Positions 12,241 through 24,129 of a DNA stretch of 64,000 nucleotides are shown piece after piece. The notes under the pieces are model-generated. The model was not told the origin of the DNA, searched no databases, and saw only the letters and a list, made by a program, of their open reading frames with translations. The stretch lies in assembly GCA_018873245.2 (NCBI GenBank), contig JAEMBT020000003.1:522001-586000 (forward strand), read 5' to 3'. Source of the stretch: Archegozetes longisetosus (Eukaryota > Arthropoda > Arachnida > Sarcoptiformes > Trhypochthoniidae). A program made the position numbers and the translations under genes. The first letter of the stretch is position 1; every line of letters begins with the position of its first letter.

Positions 12241-12872
12241 TTCCCGATGTAGACATAAATTATACATCATTGGAATCTTCCTGACCATACTAATCGAATG
12301 ATTCATGCTCGAAGTCATTAAAATTCATTCAACGTCATTAAAAATTTTTCGCCTTTGAATGTCGAATTTCGAGTTTGACTCTAATACAGAGTTTATTTCA
12401 ATTTAAAAATTTATAAAATTATTCGCTTGAAATAATTTCAGACATAATTACTAGGAGATACTGCTTAAAAGCTTTTTCGTGTTGTCATGTTAGATCATAA
12501 TAAGATCCTTGGAGTCATAATCATCAAGTTATGGCTTGTTAGTTCACGAGACTAAGAATCGAAGATCTTATTACTATCACAGAATTTTTTAACATTATAA
12601 TAGTTTTGTTGATAAATATCTATCCAACCTAAAAAATTTAATCTATCTAAAATCATTTCAACCGAGTAATCTTGGTAATATTATAAATTTTGAAATTGAA
12701 ATACACTCTGTATTAGAGTTAAACCGGAAATTCGACATTCAAAGTCCAAAAAATTTAAATGGCGTTGAATGAATTTGAATGGCCTCGAGTATGAACTCAT
12801 TCGATTAGTATGGTCAGGAAAATTCCAATGATGTATAATTTATGTCTAAATCGGGAATGTACTCATCTACGT
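12231..12872. mobile_element. Foldback element related to its host element
   Basis: Inverted arms of about 195 bases (about 12232-12427 and 12682-12872) match closely, including the blocks ATAAATTATACATCATTGG and CTGACCATACTAATCGAATG. The outer part of each arm resembles the arms of the surrounding 9962-13127 element (TGTTCCCGA then ATAAATTATACATC). It therefore appears to be a shorter member of the same family inserted inside a longer one. Confidence 0.7.
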
Positions 12873-13820
12873 TTAAGAAATTAGAAATGATCTGAAAATG
12901 ACTATAAAAATGATCTTTGTGTCACATATGCTTAATTTGTTTTCAGTTTGTTCAATTTGTTAAATAAAGCTCGAATCGAAATTCGATATAAATCGAAAAC
13001 TTGAATTTTTGTATTGACTTCGGATGGCCTTGAGTATGATAGTCGATTCGTATTGGAATGAGTCTAACGATGTGTAATTAGTGGATCTACAATGTCGGGA
13101 ACATGCTCATTCATTTTTGCTATAGTCCAGACAAAATGCCTGTACTGGTCGTACTGACACATATTCTTGGTTATAGTTTACGGTTTTGTCAGTTTTTAAC
13201 ACAATAAATTAAAATATATAGCTAAATTTTATTTTAGAAGTAAATATTTTATTATTCTTAAACCTTTTAAAATTGTAAGTTCGTGGTGAGTTGATTGTCT
13301 TAATTAAAATTAAAGCAAATATTCATCTCTTTGAGACTTTTGTCAACAAGGGTGAGTTTCCAGGGCCAAGGGCCAACAATACTGATCTCTTTTTAGTTTA
13401 ATTAATGAAATTATAAGAATGACGAAGCCATCATGTCTAAATCCCATCGGGAATAATGTCGGGTTTGTTTTCGAATAAAATGTTATTCGGCTTCATGAAT
13501 AAAATAGATATTAACAGATTAATTAAACTGCTTCGATCTTTATTTCGTTTCTCTAAAACAATTTGATTGAGCTCTAGTTTTATGCCATTGTTTGTATGTT
13601 TAATCCGATTATTTTTCGACTATTCTATATATCAGTAAATGATTGAACTATAGTATCCGGCTCCGCCTTAGTGGGAGGTCCTACAAGCACACTGTCATTA
13701 GACTTGTCTCATCGAGGCAAACTTATGCCATGCTCTAGAAGATTGACCACGCCTGCTATTTTAAAAAATACTAAAGCCACTCTTTCAGCCTTACCCATAA
13801 ATCAACCGGTGTCCTCCACA

Positions 13821-14353
13821 TAGACCCGATTCCAATTTGACCCAAACCTTTTTCTATTTTAGCCCAATAGTCATTTCACCCAAAATGACAAAAATAAATG
13901 TTCATTTTGACCCAATATCACACTATGAATAATTTTCCATTGACTGATTATGCGTGAAGAAACGTATCAAAATACAGTCTGTCCTATTAACTTCTAAACT
14001 AAGACAAAGCAATTAAACCTTTTCATATTTTCATATTTCAATCAGATGTCAAATAAATTATTCATCGATATAAAATTTGGTACGTTGAAATAAACTTTTA
14101 ATAATCACATCGACTTTACGGACGTATGTAGTTATCAAGTAAGTTTGCAATCAAAGATTTTCATGACTTAATTATGAATTGAGATTGTTTTACTATTATT
14201 TGAGATCTAATAATTTGATAATTTTCTGTTTTTACTATTTATATCATTTTTTCTATTTAATAGATTTGTTATTTAATGGCATTTGACGAGAGCTTCAATC
14301 TGTACTCTTCTTTTATAACATTGGGTCAAATCAAACTTGGGTCAATCGGTCTA
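13821..14353. mobile_element. Short inverted-repeat element with TTTGACCCAA motifs
   Basis: The left end reads TAGACCCGATT then TTTGACCCAA. The right end is the reverse complement of TAGACCGATTGACCC with a following TTTGACCCAA. The interior has no coding sequence. The arms are short and diverged, so boundaries are approximate. Confidence 0.4.
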
Positions 14354-14757
14354 CCCCTAACACAAGGCAACAGAAGTTGAACAATAAAAGTTTTATTTTG
14401 ATATAGAAAAAGTTAGAAAATTAATTCCTTTTGGGACTATACTTTTGAATAACTGATGTTTTTACATATACTGTTTGATAATATCAACACTATAGAGCTA
14501 GAGGCCACGAATTCTTGGGCTTGCTTATGCTTATTCCCCTATTTAGATCTGTTTTAATAAAGTAGTTCCATAATAGCCAAGAATTTTCAGAAAAATTCTT
14601 ATTCCGCAAAATTATCAACTTTACTAATTTGTGTTATTTTCGAGTTAATATTATTTTGGTTACTTCAATCAAAGTTTTAATATTATTTTTATGCGTTTCT
14701 CAACAATTGTGAAGATTTTACGGCGTAGCAAACTATTACTGGCGCTGTTATCGCGAT

Positions 14758-15391
14758 CTATCAATCATTCAGAAAGCATTGACGAGAAGACCTCTAGCTT
14801 AAGAGGTCGACACAATTCACAAAACTTTTCAGCCAATAGAAAACATTAATTCATATTAAGCATTTATAAAGATACATTTAAACATATTTATACAAAACAT
14901 AAATTTTTTATTTAATAATAAAATAAATTTAGTTAATAAAATATTTTTTAATCATTAAAAAAATTATCACAATAGCTATGTTCACTAAATATATCACTGT
15001 CAATCATTTTTTCATTGATCCAAAACTGAGATTCAATATTTACAACATTGTTAATGCACTTTAGTAATTTTTGTCTACAAAGGTTTCATCAATGTATACA
15101 AACTCTGAATTAGGGGATTGTTTTTCGATTCCTCGCTTTTCCATCAAATATTTAAATCTTCGCTTAATTTTAAACTCATTAAATCAGATCTAATATTTTT
15201 TGTGTGCTCGCATTTATTTCCTATCTTCTAAAAAATTTTATAAAATGTTCTGCCGCACTTTTTGATGAGTTTGTCTAATTTGTTTTAGATGTATTAATAA
15301 CGTCATTTATGAATTTGTGAAAAGTTTTGCGAATTGCATCGACCTCTTAAGCTAGAGGTCTTCTCGTCAATGCTTTCTGAATGATTGATAG
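14758..15391. mobile_element. MITE with ~75-bp terminal inverted repeats
   Basis: Arms at 14758-14833 and 15318-15391 are reverse complements with few mismatches. They begin CTATCAATCATTCAGAAAGC and contain a short palindrome, GACCTC-TAGCTTAA-GAGGTC. The interior is about 480 bp of AT-rich non-coding DNA. The right end lies two bases from the next element. Confidence 0.75.
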
Positions 15392-15394
15392 TTA

Positions 15395-15963
15395 AAGGGT
15401 GGTCAATTTCTTTCTAGAAAGAAGTATATGTTTTACACCTTCTTCAAAAAGCAAAAAGGCTTAACATTATATATTCAAACGATATAAGAGGCAAAATATC
15501 CTATAATGACTTTCTAAACTTTTGAAGTAAGTGTTGCGCTTTCATTTCTTTAACCCTTAGACAGTAAAACGATTTTGATTAACGATTTCAGTAAAATAGG
15601 GTCTTTTTGACCCATCGATTGATTTGGAAAAGTATGTTATCGTAAAGGTTAGGGTATATAACAGTTAGTGTCGTCATCGTTGACGTAATCAGTTTAAGGT
15701 TTTAGTGAAAACTTATTTCTTATAAAAATTTATCGCCTAAACTAAAATAGAACTAATTTTAAAAACAATTAAATTTAAATATAAAATTTGTAAATAATTA
15801 ATTTATTGCTTTATATGATCTGAATATACTCATTTCAAAATACTGTCAGTTTTATTAACATTGTAAATTGCACTAAATAATTATAACAATTTTTATAGAC
15901 CTTTGGGTCATTTTGACCCATGAAATACCGTTCTGGGGTTAAAGAAAAAAATGGACTACCCTT
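15395..15963. mobile_element. Tc1/mariner-type MITE flanked by TA
   Basis: Ends AAGGGTGGTC (15395) and GACTACCCTT (to 15963) are inverted, extend about 20-25 bp, and are flanked by TA on both sides (15393-15394 and 15964-15965), the Tc1/mariner target duplication. Near the ends lie internal GGGTC...GACCC palindromes (near 15600 and 15905). No transposase. Confidence 0.6.
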
Positions 15964-15965
15964 TA

Positions 15966-17720
15966 TTTCCTATTCATTAACGAAAACTTTAGATCTTTTC
16001 AAAAATTAACGACTTGATTCCCATTGGATCATGAGATTCTTAATTACAAATGCATTTAAATTTAATTTATTACAGATCCACATGAGAACTGTAATGCTTC
16101 ATAACATGTTACGTATGAAAATTAATAGTGTATGTAAATGCGAGCTATTATTAGTAATTTTTATTTGATGCATAGATTGAGTATCGGATGCAAGGATGCC
16201 AAGTCTTTTTCGAGAAAAAGCTGGAGAAAAAAATCAAAGGGGGGAGTTAAAATAATTATTAGAAATTTTTAGCATAAAAACCAAAAGGAGAGTACTATAC
16301 ATGAAAAGTGACATTTTAATTTATTATTCTTTATGTAATTTGAGTTATTATTTCAAAAAATCATATTTTTCTCGGATTTTGCACGATAGATAAGTTTACG
16401 ATCTTTAATAATGTACAAACTTCGGCAATTGTTACTTTTTCATGTTCTTCAGAATTTTTTGTAGAACAAAAATTTTTCAACCCTTCGTCACAACTGTGGG
16501 TAAAATATTCCCAAGTTTTATTTTAAATCCTGCCAAAATCAACAAAATAGCGTGATTTACTGAGAATTTAGGTATTCCTCACTCATATCTGACTTTGAAT
16601 GACAAAACCCTGATTAATTTAGACTTATAACTTTATTTTCAAATTTTCTTTCTTAGGACAGAAATTTACCTTAACATCGCAGTGCTGTGATGTTACTAGC
16701 AATTTGAGCCACTGATGACGCTGTAGTGGATAATAACTAGAAATTATTTAATTAGTAAATTTAAACTTCGTAAACAAGGTCTAACTTTGATTTGAAAAGC
16801 ATCAGGACTAACCTAAAATAGATATAAAGTGTGGAAAACGTAGGGTAACATTTTACCCCACAATTAATTTTACGTTTTCGGACTTTTACGTAAAAAACAT
16901 TCAGCATTATATTTGTCAATCTTCTTGAGCTAACATTTAGCCAGTTACCATCAAATTCACAAAAGTATTTTTGTCATTTAGACATTTTTAGTTAATATTT
17001 TAGATACGAATAAAACTTGAATAAAATCACTCAATAGAAGCTTTATTTAAAATGATTGGGCTTCAATACAATGCATACTTATGATAGGTAAAACTGTGTT
17101 TCAAAATGTATTTCAAAAAATTAATGCACTTTAGTCTCTCTTGGGATATAAGTCTCGCAAACAATAAACACAAATTATTTCTTATTTTATTAGAAAAAGT
17201 TAAAATTTTTATAACAGAGTTTTGATGTTCTAAAAGCTGGAGGTTTTAAGCCCAGCTATAGGCCTGGGCTAGGGACTGGAGATTTGTCTCAAAGTTGGAG
17301 ACTTGATCCCTAGTCGGATGTTGGATTCAATGTCCTATGTTCTGTTCACAAAACAATAATTAATCTATACAAGTCAAACAGTTTCAATAATTGACATAAT
17401 TGTCATGTTTAAGACAGTAATCAGGAGTTGTAACAATGATAGTTATAATAATTTATGAAAGTGCATTATACGCGCTTAACGCAAATTAGTGTGAGTACAC
17501 TAAACAATAATTGAACTTAGAAATACTTATGGCTAGGTAAAACTTCAACTGTAACCCCATCGACTCGAAATTATTTTTGGTCCTATAATTATGGATCAAA
17601 AATAAACTGAATGAAAAATGTTAGTCTAACTATATTGAAGCCTAGTTTTATTAGTGGTAGATGTGGAGTATTAGTCCCCAGCGAGTTTATATAAGGTGTT
17701 CCACTGGTTTTTTGAACATG
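15966..17720. other. Intergenic, no gene seen
   Basis: AT-rich sequence without supportable coding frames. One small GC-richer palindromic patch (AGCCCAGCTATAGGCCTGGGCT, in two halves) lies near 17250. Confidence 0.45.
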
Positions 17721-17912
17721 ACATATTGTCACAATTATTTTTGTAACTCGGGATCTCATTGAGAATGAAAAACTCGATCTAAGTTTTTGGTGTAGAGTTT
17801 TTCATTTAATGTGACTTTTCTAGCGTAGAGATTTGAAATCAGGGGCCTCGATGTAAGATCCCAAATCCCTTTTACCTAATTCCCTATCTAAGAGTCTGGC
17901 TGGACTCGATAG
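17721..17912 (-). repeat. Dispersed repeat family R1, copy 2
   Basis: The reverse complement aligns with the copies at 12058-12240 and 40264-40446. It starts CTATCGAGTCCAGCCAGACT and ends GTGACAATATGT, with the middle block CTTACATCGAGGCCCC. No coding potential. Confidence 0.65.
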
Positions 17913-18747
17913 AGAACCTCATGTGTAACTATTATGCTTTAATGAAAGTTTCACAACTTTACATATCACTTGCCTAAGATGCAAATAAAGTTGATAGAAA
18001 TGAAGAATACGGTTGTCTATTTTACAAGAATTTTATTATGCATAACGTGAAGTTACAAAGCATGACTGAGATATTACTGAAGATTGTCTATCTCCTCCTC
18101 TCCTCTTCTTGACTTTCTCTAAGACTGTCCCTTTATATACTTTTCTTTGGTCTCCCACGTTTTTCTAAATTTAAGACTAAAGCTACACTGCTCGATTGTT
18201 CATTTATACCAAAGTTAAATTATACTATATTGGGCCATTTCAAAGAGATATTCATTACAGAAAGTATTATAAATCACTGGACTTTTTTAGGAGCTACTTA
18301 CAAAAAAGTGTTAGTGCTAAGCCTTTTCAAACTAATAACTAAGATATTTTGGTATTCTATATTTATTAGACATATATATATTTCACAATATGTTGAAACT
18401 TTTCTGTGGAAAAGTTCTATCAAAAATTTTGAGTCTTTAAATCGTGCCAAAAGTTAGTGCATCTCCTGTTACCGTTTTAATGATTAAGGGAATAATAGAA
18501 GTTGATAATTGTTACACTTGAGGTTCAGAAACAAGGATATTACTCATATAATCTCATGAGAACATGAAATGTGACTTATAATGTACAATAAGTACTTGAT
18601 AGACAATAAGTCTATTATTCATGCTATTTTTTATTATTAGAAATAGACAAGAAATAAACTAATATTTAATAATAAAAATTTAAAACTAAATTCTTTGCGC
18701 TTTGATTTGTTTTTGTCAGAAATTTCTGAAAAAATATAATTATTGCT
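17913..18747. other. Intergenic upstream of the short LRR gene
   Basis: No gene or element that I can support. The 75-codon frame at 18230 lacks any family signature. Confidence 0.4.
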
Positions 18748-19208
18748 ATGATTTATCAGTTACTAATTGTTACTTATCTCGTAATTTCAGCGGACTCTGT
18801 CATCAAATGTCCAGACTATAGATCCATCAATCCCTGTAAGTGTTTCATGTTAACTGAGGAAATTCATTGCACTGGAAATAGTATTAATGATAAATTGATT
18901 GCAAAAATTGGACCAAATATTAAGAATGAGAAGAAAGAAAAGTTCAAACTTCTATACATCGCCAATACAAACATTACTAAACTTACTCAGAACTTATTCA
19001 CTTCAGGAACGTTTCAAAAAGTTTTTATAGATAGGAATAGAAACTTAAGAAGATTTGATTTGAGAGCTTTTAATAACGGATCAATTAATACGCTTATTAT
19101 CGGCAATAATCCAAACTTAACTATAGCTGAAAGTAAGCATGAAACTTATTGAAGACTATTTACTGATAATTAAAGTTATTAATTTTTACTTGTCTTTCAG
19201 CTGATTGA
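18748..19208 (+). CDS. LRR-A: short secreted leucine-rich-repeat protein
   Basis: It starts at ATG 18748 with a hydrophobic signal peptide (MIYQLLIVTYLVISA), then a cysteine cap (CPDYRSINPCKCF ... HCTG) and two or three LRR-like segments. This is the same order as the N-terminal half of the genes at 27 and 36 kb. A donor GTAAGC at 19133 and acceptor CTTTCAG ending at 19200 give two exons (18748-19132, 19201-19208) and a 130-residue protein; reading through gives 134. A poly(A) signal AATAAA is at 19255-19260. It lacks the rest of the repeat solenoid and the C-terminal cysteine cap of its relatives, and it lacks both of their introns. It is either a truncated duplicate or a short secreted family member; extracellular location is inferred from the signal peptide. 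Confidence 0.6.
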
Positions 19209-19861
19209 TGAATCATAAGAGCAATAGCAGAATCAATTATGAACTGTGTTAAGAAATAAAAACAATAACTCTATCGAATGAGACGAATAGTATTTTTTAT
19301 GAAATCTCTAATAAAATTTAATTTTTCGTTTTGTTCGATCGTTATATTGTTGTATGACACACAATTAAAGGTGAAAACAAGCTGCTATGCATTTAAATGT
19401 AATTGTTTGGAATGACGCTCATCAATAAGTTTAATTTGAGCTTTGTCATTCTTTGTTGGCTTGAATATGAAGAAGATTTACACTAATTATGAGATAAACT
19501 CCACAACAATAAAATCTGAAAACTTTTTCGATTACTTGAACGCTAAGTATAGGTTGTTCTTAAATAGAGATGAAAGTCTTGCTCAGCTAACTCGTAAACA
19601 TATTCCTAATAAATTTTTTTAGTGCAATCAGCATTTCGTAAAACCAACCTATTTAGACAAAATGTTAGACAGTCATAGATACTCATGTAATATTTCATCG
19701 TCTGTGGTGTGAAATTTATGGATATGAAACCTGAAAAATTCGATTGAAAAATCGGACAAGTCAATGGAAGTTTGAAAACAGTTAGGAACTGAGATTATAA
19801 CCTAATCGATTCTTTTCATGAATTTAGAGTTTACTAGTATTGAATATTTCGTTCTATGCGT

Positions 19862-20222
19862 AATTGCAGTGAATCTACAATTTAACGATGATTAAGTAAG
19901 AAACATTTTTTAATGGTATACCAGAGGCCGAAACACATCTTCGAATGTCACAGAAGGTGAGCATTCTGCAGTAACCGCGATATTATCTTAATTAAGACAT
20001 TTTTGATAATTTTTTCAAGAAATTCATTTTGAGCAATAGTGTATATTGATTTAAAATGAATTTCTTGGAAAAATTGTCAAAAAGGTCTTAATTAAGATAA
20101 TTTTGCGGTTACTACAAAATGCTCGCCTTCTGTAACGATTTGGAGATGTGTTTCAGCTTCTGGTATACTATCAAAAAAAGCTTCTTCCTTAATCGTCGTT
20201 AAATTGTAGATTCACTGCAATT
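19862..20222. mobile_element. Foldback MITE, 360-bp hairpin
   Basis: The two halves are reverse complements: AATTGCAGTGAATCTACAAT at 19862 mirrors the end at 20222, and the central TTAATTAAGA blocks pair at about 19990 and 20090. The stem is about 170 bp around a centre of a few dozen bases. No coding sequence. Confidence 0.75.
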
Positions 20223-20948
20223 GATATTCACAGATTGCAGATCTTCAACCAAGATCTATAAATCAAGATAAAAATTGATTCATGAAAAGTTTTGCAAAAG
20301 TCTTACTGAAAATATTTATTAATTAAAACATGGGAAATCAGAAACAACATTAATGTGTTGACAAAATTGTCGTCAAATTTGATAATCAAATCAGCATCAT
20401 ACCAGTTCAACAGAATTGGTTTATCACTATTCAGATTTAACTCTGAGAAAAGAAGCAAATTATATAATCCATTATTGATTTTTACATTCGTTTTAGTTCT
20501 ATAGAGAGGGACATTACCATAGCAGGTTATTAAACTCAAATTTTGATCTAATTATAGAACAAAATAAATATGTTATATATCAAATTAAAGAGGAAAGGTG
20601 AAAGTTTTAATATGTGACATTGAAAAAGATTAAGGATTAGTGATGAGATGATAATTCTCGTCTAATCCTTTTGGTACCGATAAAAATGCATTAAACTTGT
20701 AAAAACCGGTCTATGCCTATGAATCAAAGCTATGATAGTCTATTCACACTCTAAAGTAAACAATGTTTTGAATGTTTTAAGAATAATTCAAAGTTTATTT
20801 AACAATAATTTACTTCTGTTAAATATTATATTGTGAATAAAAAGTTCTATTTTATTGTAATTAAGTCTTATTTAAAAATGAAAGTTTATTCAAATGATGA
20901 AAGGCTTTTCATTGCATTGGAATATCATCAATTAAAGTCTCTAACTTA
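20223..20948. other. Intergenic, no gene seen
   Basis: AT-rich. The 78-codon minus-strand frame at 20303-20539 has no recognisable features. Confidence 0.4.
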
Positions 20949-22024
20949 GTGCACAGAAAGTTTAGGTTAAAATTTAAGAAGCCACCATCGGACAGAACAA
21001 TTAAAAGTATCAACCAGAATTTAAATACCCGATACCGTGTAGATGATTTAAGAATGACCCGAGCTGTTAGAGAAAGTGTTTTGACAGAAGCTAACATTCA
21101 AAAAGTTGAGGAAACAACTCAACTTTTTGAATGTTAGCTTCTGTTAAAACACTTTTTTCTCTAACAGCTCGGGTCTTTCTTAAGTCATCTACACGGTAGG
21201 ATAACCCTAAACTGTCATTGAATAGGGCCACATTACAACTTAATCGTGAAATTAAAATATCCCGAACACCCATCAGCAGAGTCTTAAAGAAACTAAAGTT
21301 TCATCTCTACAGGATAATCCTAAAGTTTGATTTAAGATCAACAAATTTTCAACAAAGAATAAACTTGTCATTGGGTTTTACACAAAATTGATGAAAATGA
21401 AAACTTCATAAAGTTAATTCTTATGTCTGATGTAGAAATATTTTGTCTCGATGGTTCGGTTAATCGGTGGAATTCCCGTTATTGGTCTACAGAAAACCCA
21501 AAATTATTCACACTAAACAAACTAACAAAAAATTAATGGTTAGATGTTGTGTGGCATTTGATCGCGTTTTTGATCCATTTTTTTTTATCCCGAAAGCACT
21601 CGAGTGAATCAAAATACTTATACAGACTTATGCTTAAAATGGTTTTATTCAGAATTAATTAAAAGTGATATCCCTAATTAAGAAGAATTGTGATATCAGC
21701 ACGACAACGCGAAACCCCACATTACTATTAAAGTTTGAGAATCTTTAAGAGAATTCTTTGGCGAAAGGATTATTGGTGCACGTGGGACAGTTCTGTGGCC
21801 TCCTGAGGTCACCTGATCTTACAGCGCCTGACTTCTTATGGGGATATTTAAAAGAAAAGGTTTACAGTCATTCAATATCAAGCCTCAAAGAGTTACGTGC
21901 AGCGATAACTCATAAGATATGCAATGTGAACAGTGATATGTCTCTTTTACATAGGGTCAACACAAGTTTCTATAACAGAATTCAATATTGTATCAAAAAT
22001 AATGGTCGTTGCATTGACATATAA
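20949..22024 (+). pseudogene. Degraded transposase with DUF4817-type helix-turn-helix
   Basis: The N-terminal segment (20949-21105) has the HRKF..KFKKPPSDRTI pattern of the helix-turn-helix seen in one arthropod transposase group. Downstream pieces keep the same order: a second HTH-like stretch near 21255-21380, LDGSVNRWNSRYW.TENP near 21445-21500, QHDNAKPH near 21690, and RSPDLTAPDF then LWGYLKEKVY at 21805-21860. The pieces lie in different frames and are interrupted by stops, by a frameshift just before RSPDLT, and by an 80-bp inverted duplication at 21033-21198. It encodes no functional transposase. Confidence 0.75.
21033..21198. repeat. Near-perfect 78-bp inverted duplication inside the transposase relic
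   Basis: 21033-21110 is repeated in reverse complement at 21118-21198 with a 7-base loop. The left arm encodes part of the transposase N terminus, so the right arm is a secondary inverted copy of it. Confidence 0.85.
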
Positions 22025-22539
22025 TAAAACTCTTGTTATTATACTTTAGTTTCGTGTATATTTTGCTTAATTTCTCCCCCGTAATCAATACGTAATTTGA
22101 ATTTAAAAACCCACTATTGTAATGGCCTTCCCTTTATTATTCGATGTTTGGTTGCGATAGTATTGCCAAAAAATTATAATTTATAACAATCATATTATGC
22201 AAGCGCGAGAATTCATTTTAATATAGCCTTAATCACAACTATCGATCTTTGATAACACAAGTAGTTCATTATTACAATTATAAAAATGACATCATGCCAT
22301 CACACCTTAAAATATCTGATGAGGATTAAAATTTTGCAGAAGTTCATGCGATTGTATCTCTTATTACCGAAACCTTTAGTTAGTTTTCTATACAACATAA
22401 TAAAGTCAATAATCTCTACTTTTGATTAATATGAATTAATTTATGTAAATATTAATAAAGCAGAGTATGGATAATTTAAATCAACATGAACTTCGATAAA
22501 TGATTGGAAAACTTTATCTTAGAAATCGATCGAAAAGGT

Positions 22540-22975
22540 GGCTCTAATGCATTTTTATGAGATTGCGGAGCAATATTAATACAAAAGCGTACATAATAAG
22601 GCGTATTACGAAGGAGTTGATACCATTTATCCGTAAATTTCATCGCGGCCAAAATTTTATATTCTGGCCCGACTTTGCATCAGCTCATTATTCTCGAAAG
22701 ACTATTGAAGTTTACGATAAGCTAGTGTGCTATATGTGCAGCTCAACGAAAATCTTTCAGTACCTCAGCTCCGGTCCGTAGAAGAAATTTAGGCTGAAAT
22801 CCGAAGAAGGGTTTATGCTAATGGGTTGACAGCAACTACGGTTGAATAACTAATTAAAAGAATCAATTTTAAGCTAAAACTTTTCTTCAAAGTTATTTCC
22901 AGTTCCTTTTTGTGGGACTTAAAACTAAGGTCCGTAAGGCTGCTGAAAATGATGCCAATTCAGTTCTGCGATAAA
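22540..22975 (+). pseudogene. Tc1/mariner-superfamily transposase C-terminal relic
   Basis: One frame encodes LIPFIRKF then FIFWPDFASAHYSRKT, matching the second catalytic aspartate region of a Tc1/mariner-like group (family pattern FWPDLASxHYS). After a frameshift near 22740, a PQLRSVEEI.AEIRRRVYA stretch carries the third acidic position of the D,D,E triad. Stop codons interrupt it. The N-terminal half is not visible. Confidence 0.7.
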
Positions 22976-23211
22976 TAAATATAAAAATACTTTCATTTTT
23001 CTAGGATAATATGTATTTAGTTTGACTATTATGACTAAATTAATAAATAACTGACTGGATTTACTTTTGCAAAATTTATATCCTCACCCGACATTTGATA
23101 CGATATCTGGTTTAATCACATCAGAATCTCTTGAACCGACTGCAGAGGAAGACATTTTGCAGCTGGTTAAACTCTCGAAATTTTTATTCCGTTTTATATA
23201 CTTCTGATTAA

Positions 23212-24104
23212 CAGTGAAGAGCATAAGCTAGCTTTGAGCTGAGCTGCGCTGCGCTTGAAGCTCAATTTTAGCTGTCTTCGAGCTTATAAGCTCGAGCTTC
23301 AAGCTCATGCTATGATAAAGAAGCGCAGCTCAAGCTCAAGCCTAAGCTCAAGTTGTTCAGCTTCGAGCTCAGCTCATTTGAAACCGATTTATTTAATAAA
23401 GCAAAACGCAGTATTCACTGTAAAATAGTAATGATTGTTGAATTGCTTCTCATATGTTAGAAAATTAGATATTAAATTAGATCTATCGAATTGAATGATG
23501 AGATGCATTTCTGAATTATGAATCATTGTTTTTAAAATAAATTTCAATTTAAAATGAAATTTAGTGCAGTAACTGTTTATTTGAAGAAAGAATTAATAAA
23601 GTTTTAAGGTCTTAAAAGTAATATTATTTCTATTCATTGATTAAATATCTTTATATTCAAAATAAGATAATCTCAAGTCATTTTTGATAATTATTCAATA
23701 TAAGAGAAAATTGTTGTTTGAAACTGTTTCCAACATGACTTCAACATGACTTTACAAGAAAATTAAATACAATTAGAAGACTCACAATCATTGATAGGTG
23801 ACACAGATGTCGAAATTTGAATTCATTGTTCAAACTTTACTATCAAAATTAATATATTTTCGGGCAAATACATCATTATAACTTGAAATAAATACTTGTT
23901 AGAAAGATTACTACTCATTATTTTAATTTTTAATTTTTAACATAAGCTCAGCAGCGCAGCTCGCAGCTTGGACCCGAGCTTCTTAGTACAAGCGCAGCTC
24001 AGGCCAAATTTGACAGAAGCTCAGCTCAAAGCTCAACAATTTTGAGCTGCGCTTATAGAAGCTCGAGCTTGAAGCTCAAGATTTCGGACCAATGCTCTTC
24101 ACTA
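23212..24104. mobile_element. hAT-type MITE with AGCTC subterminal repeats
   Basis: The ends are CAGTGAAGAGCAT (from 23212) and its inverted partner ending at 24104. Perfect 8-bp target-site duplications CTGATTAA lie at 23204-23211 and 24105-24112. Both subterminal zones are crowded with GAGCT/AGCTC motifs. The interior is AT-rich and non-coding. Confidence 0.88.
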
Positions 24105-24129
24105 CTGATTAACTTAGCAACAATATACG

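Larger units (their letters stand above)
9962..13127. mobile_element. Long-inverted-repeat transposon hosting two nested elements
   Basis: About 200 bases at 9962-10165 reappear in reverse complement at about 12925-13127, both beginning with CTATAG and then a TGTTCCCGACAT-type block. Both arms keep the same order of motifs, including ATACATCGTTGGACTCAT-like and TCGAATTTCGATTCGAGCTT blocks. No transposase is visible, so this is a non-autonomous foldback-type element. It contains a hAT-like insertion (10268-11376) and a smaller relative of itself (12231-12872). A direct target-site duplication could not be read, so the superfamily is open. Confidence 0.75.
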
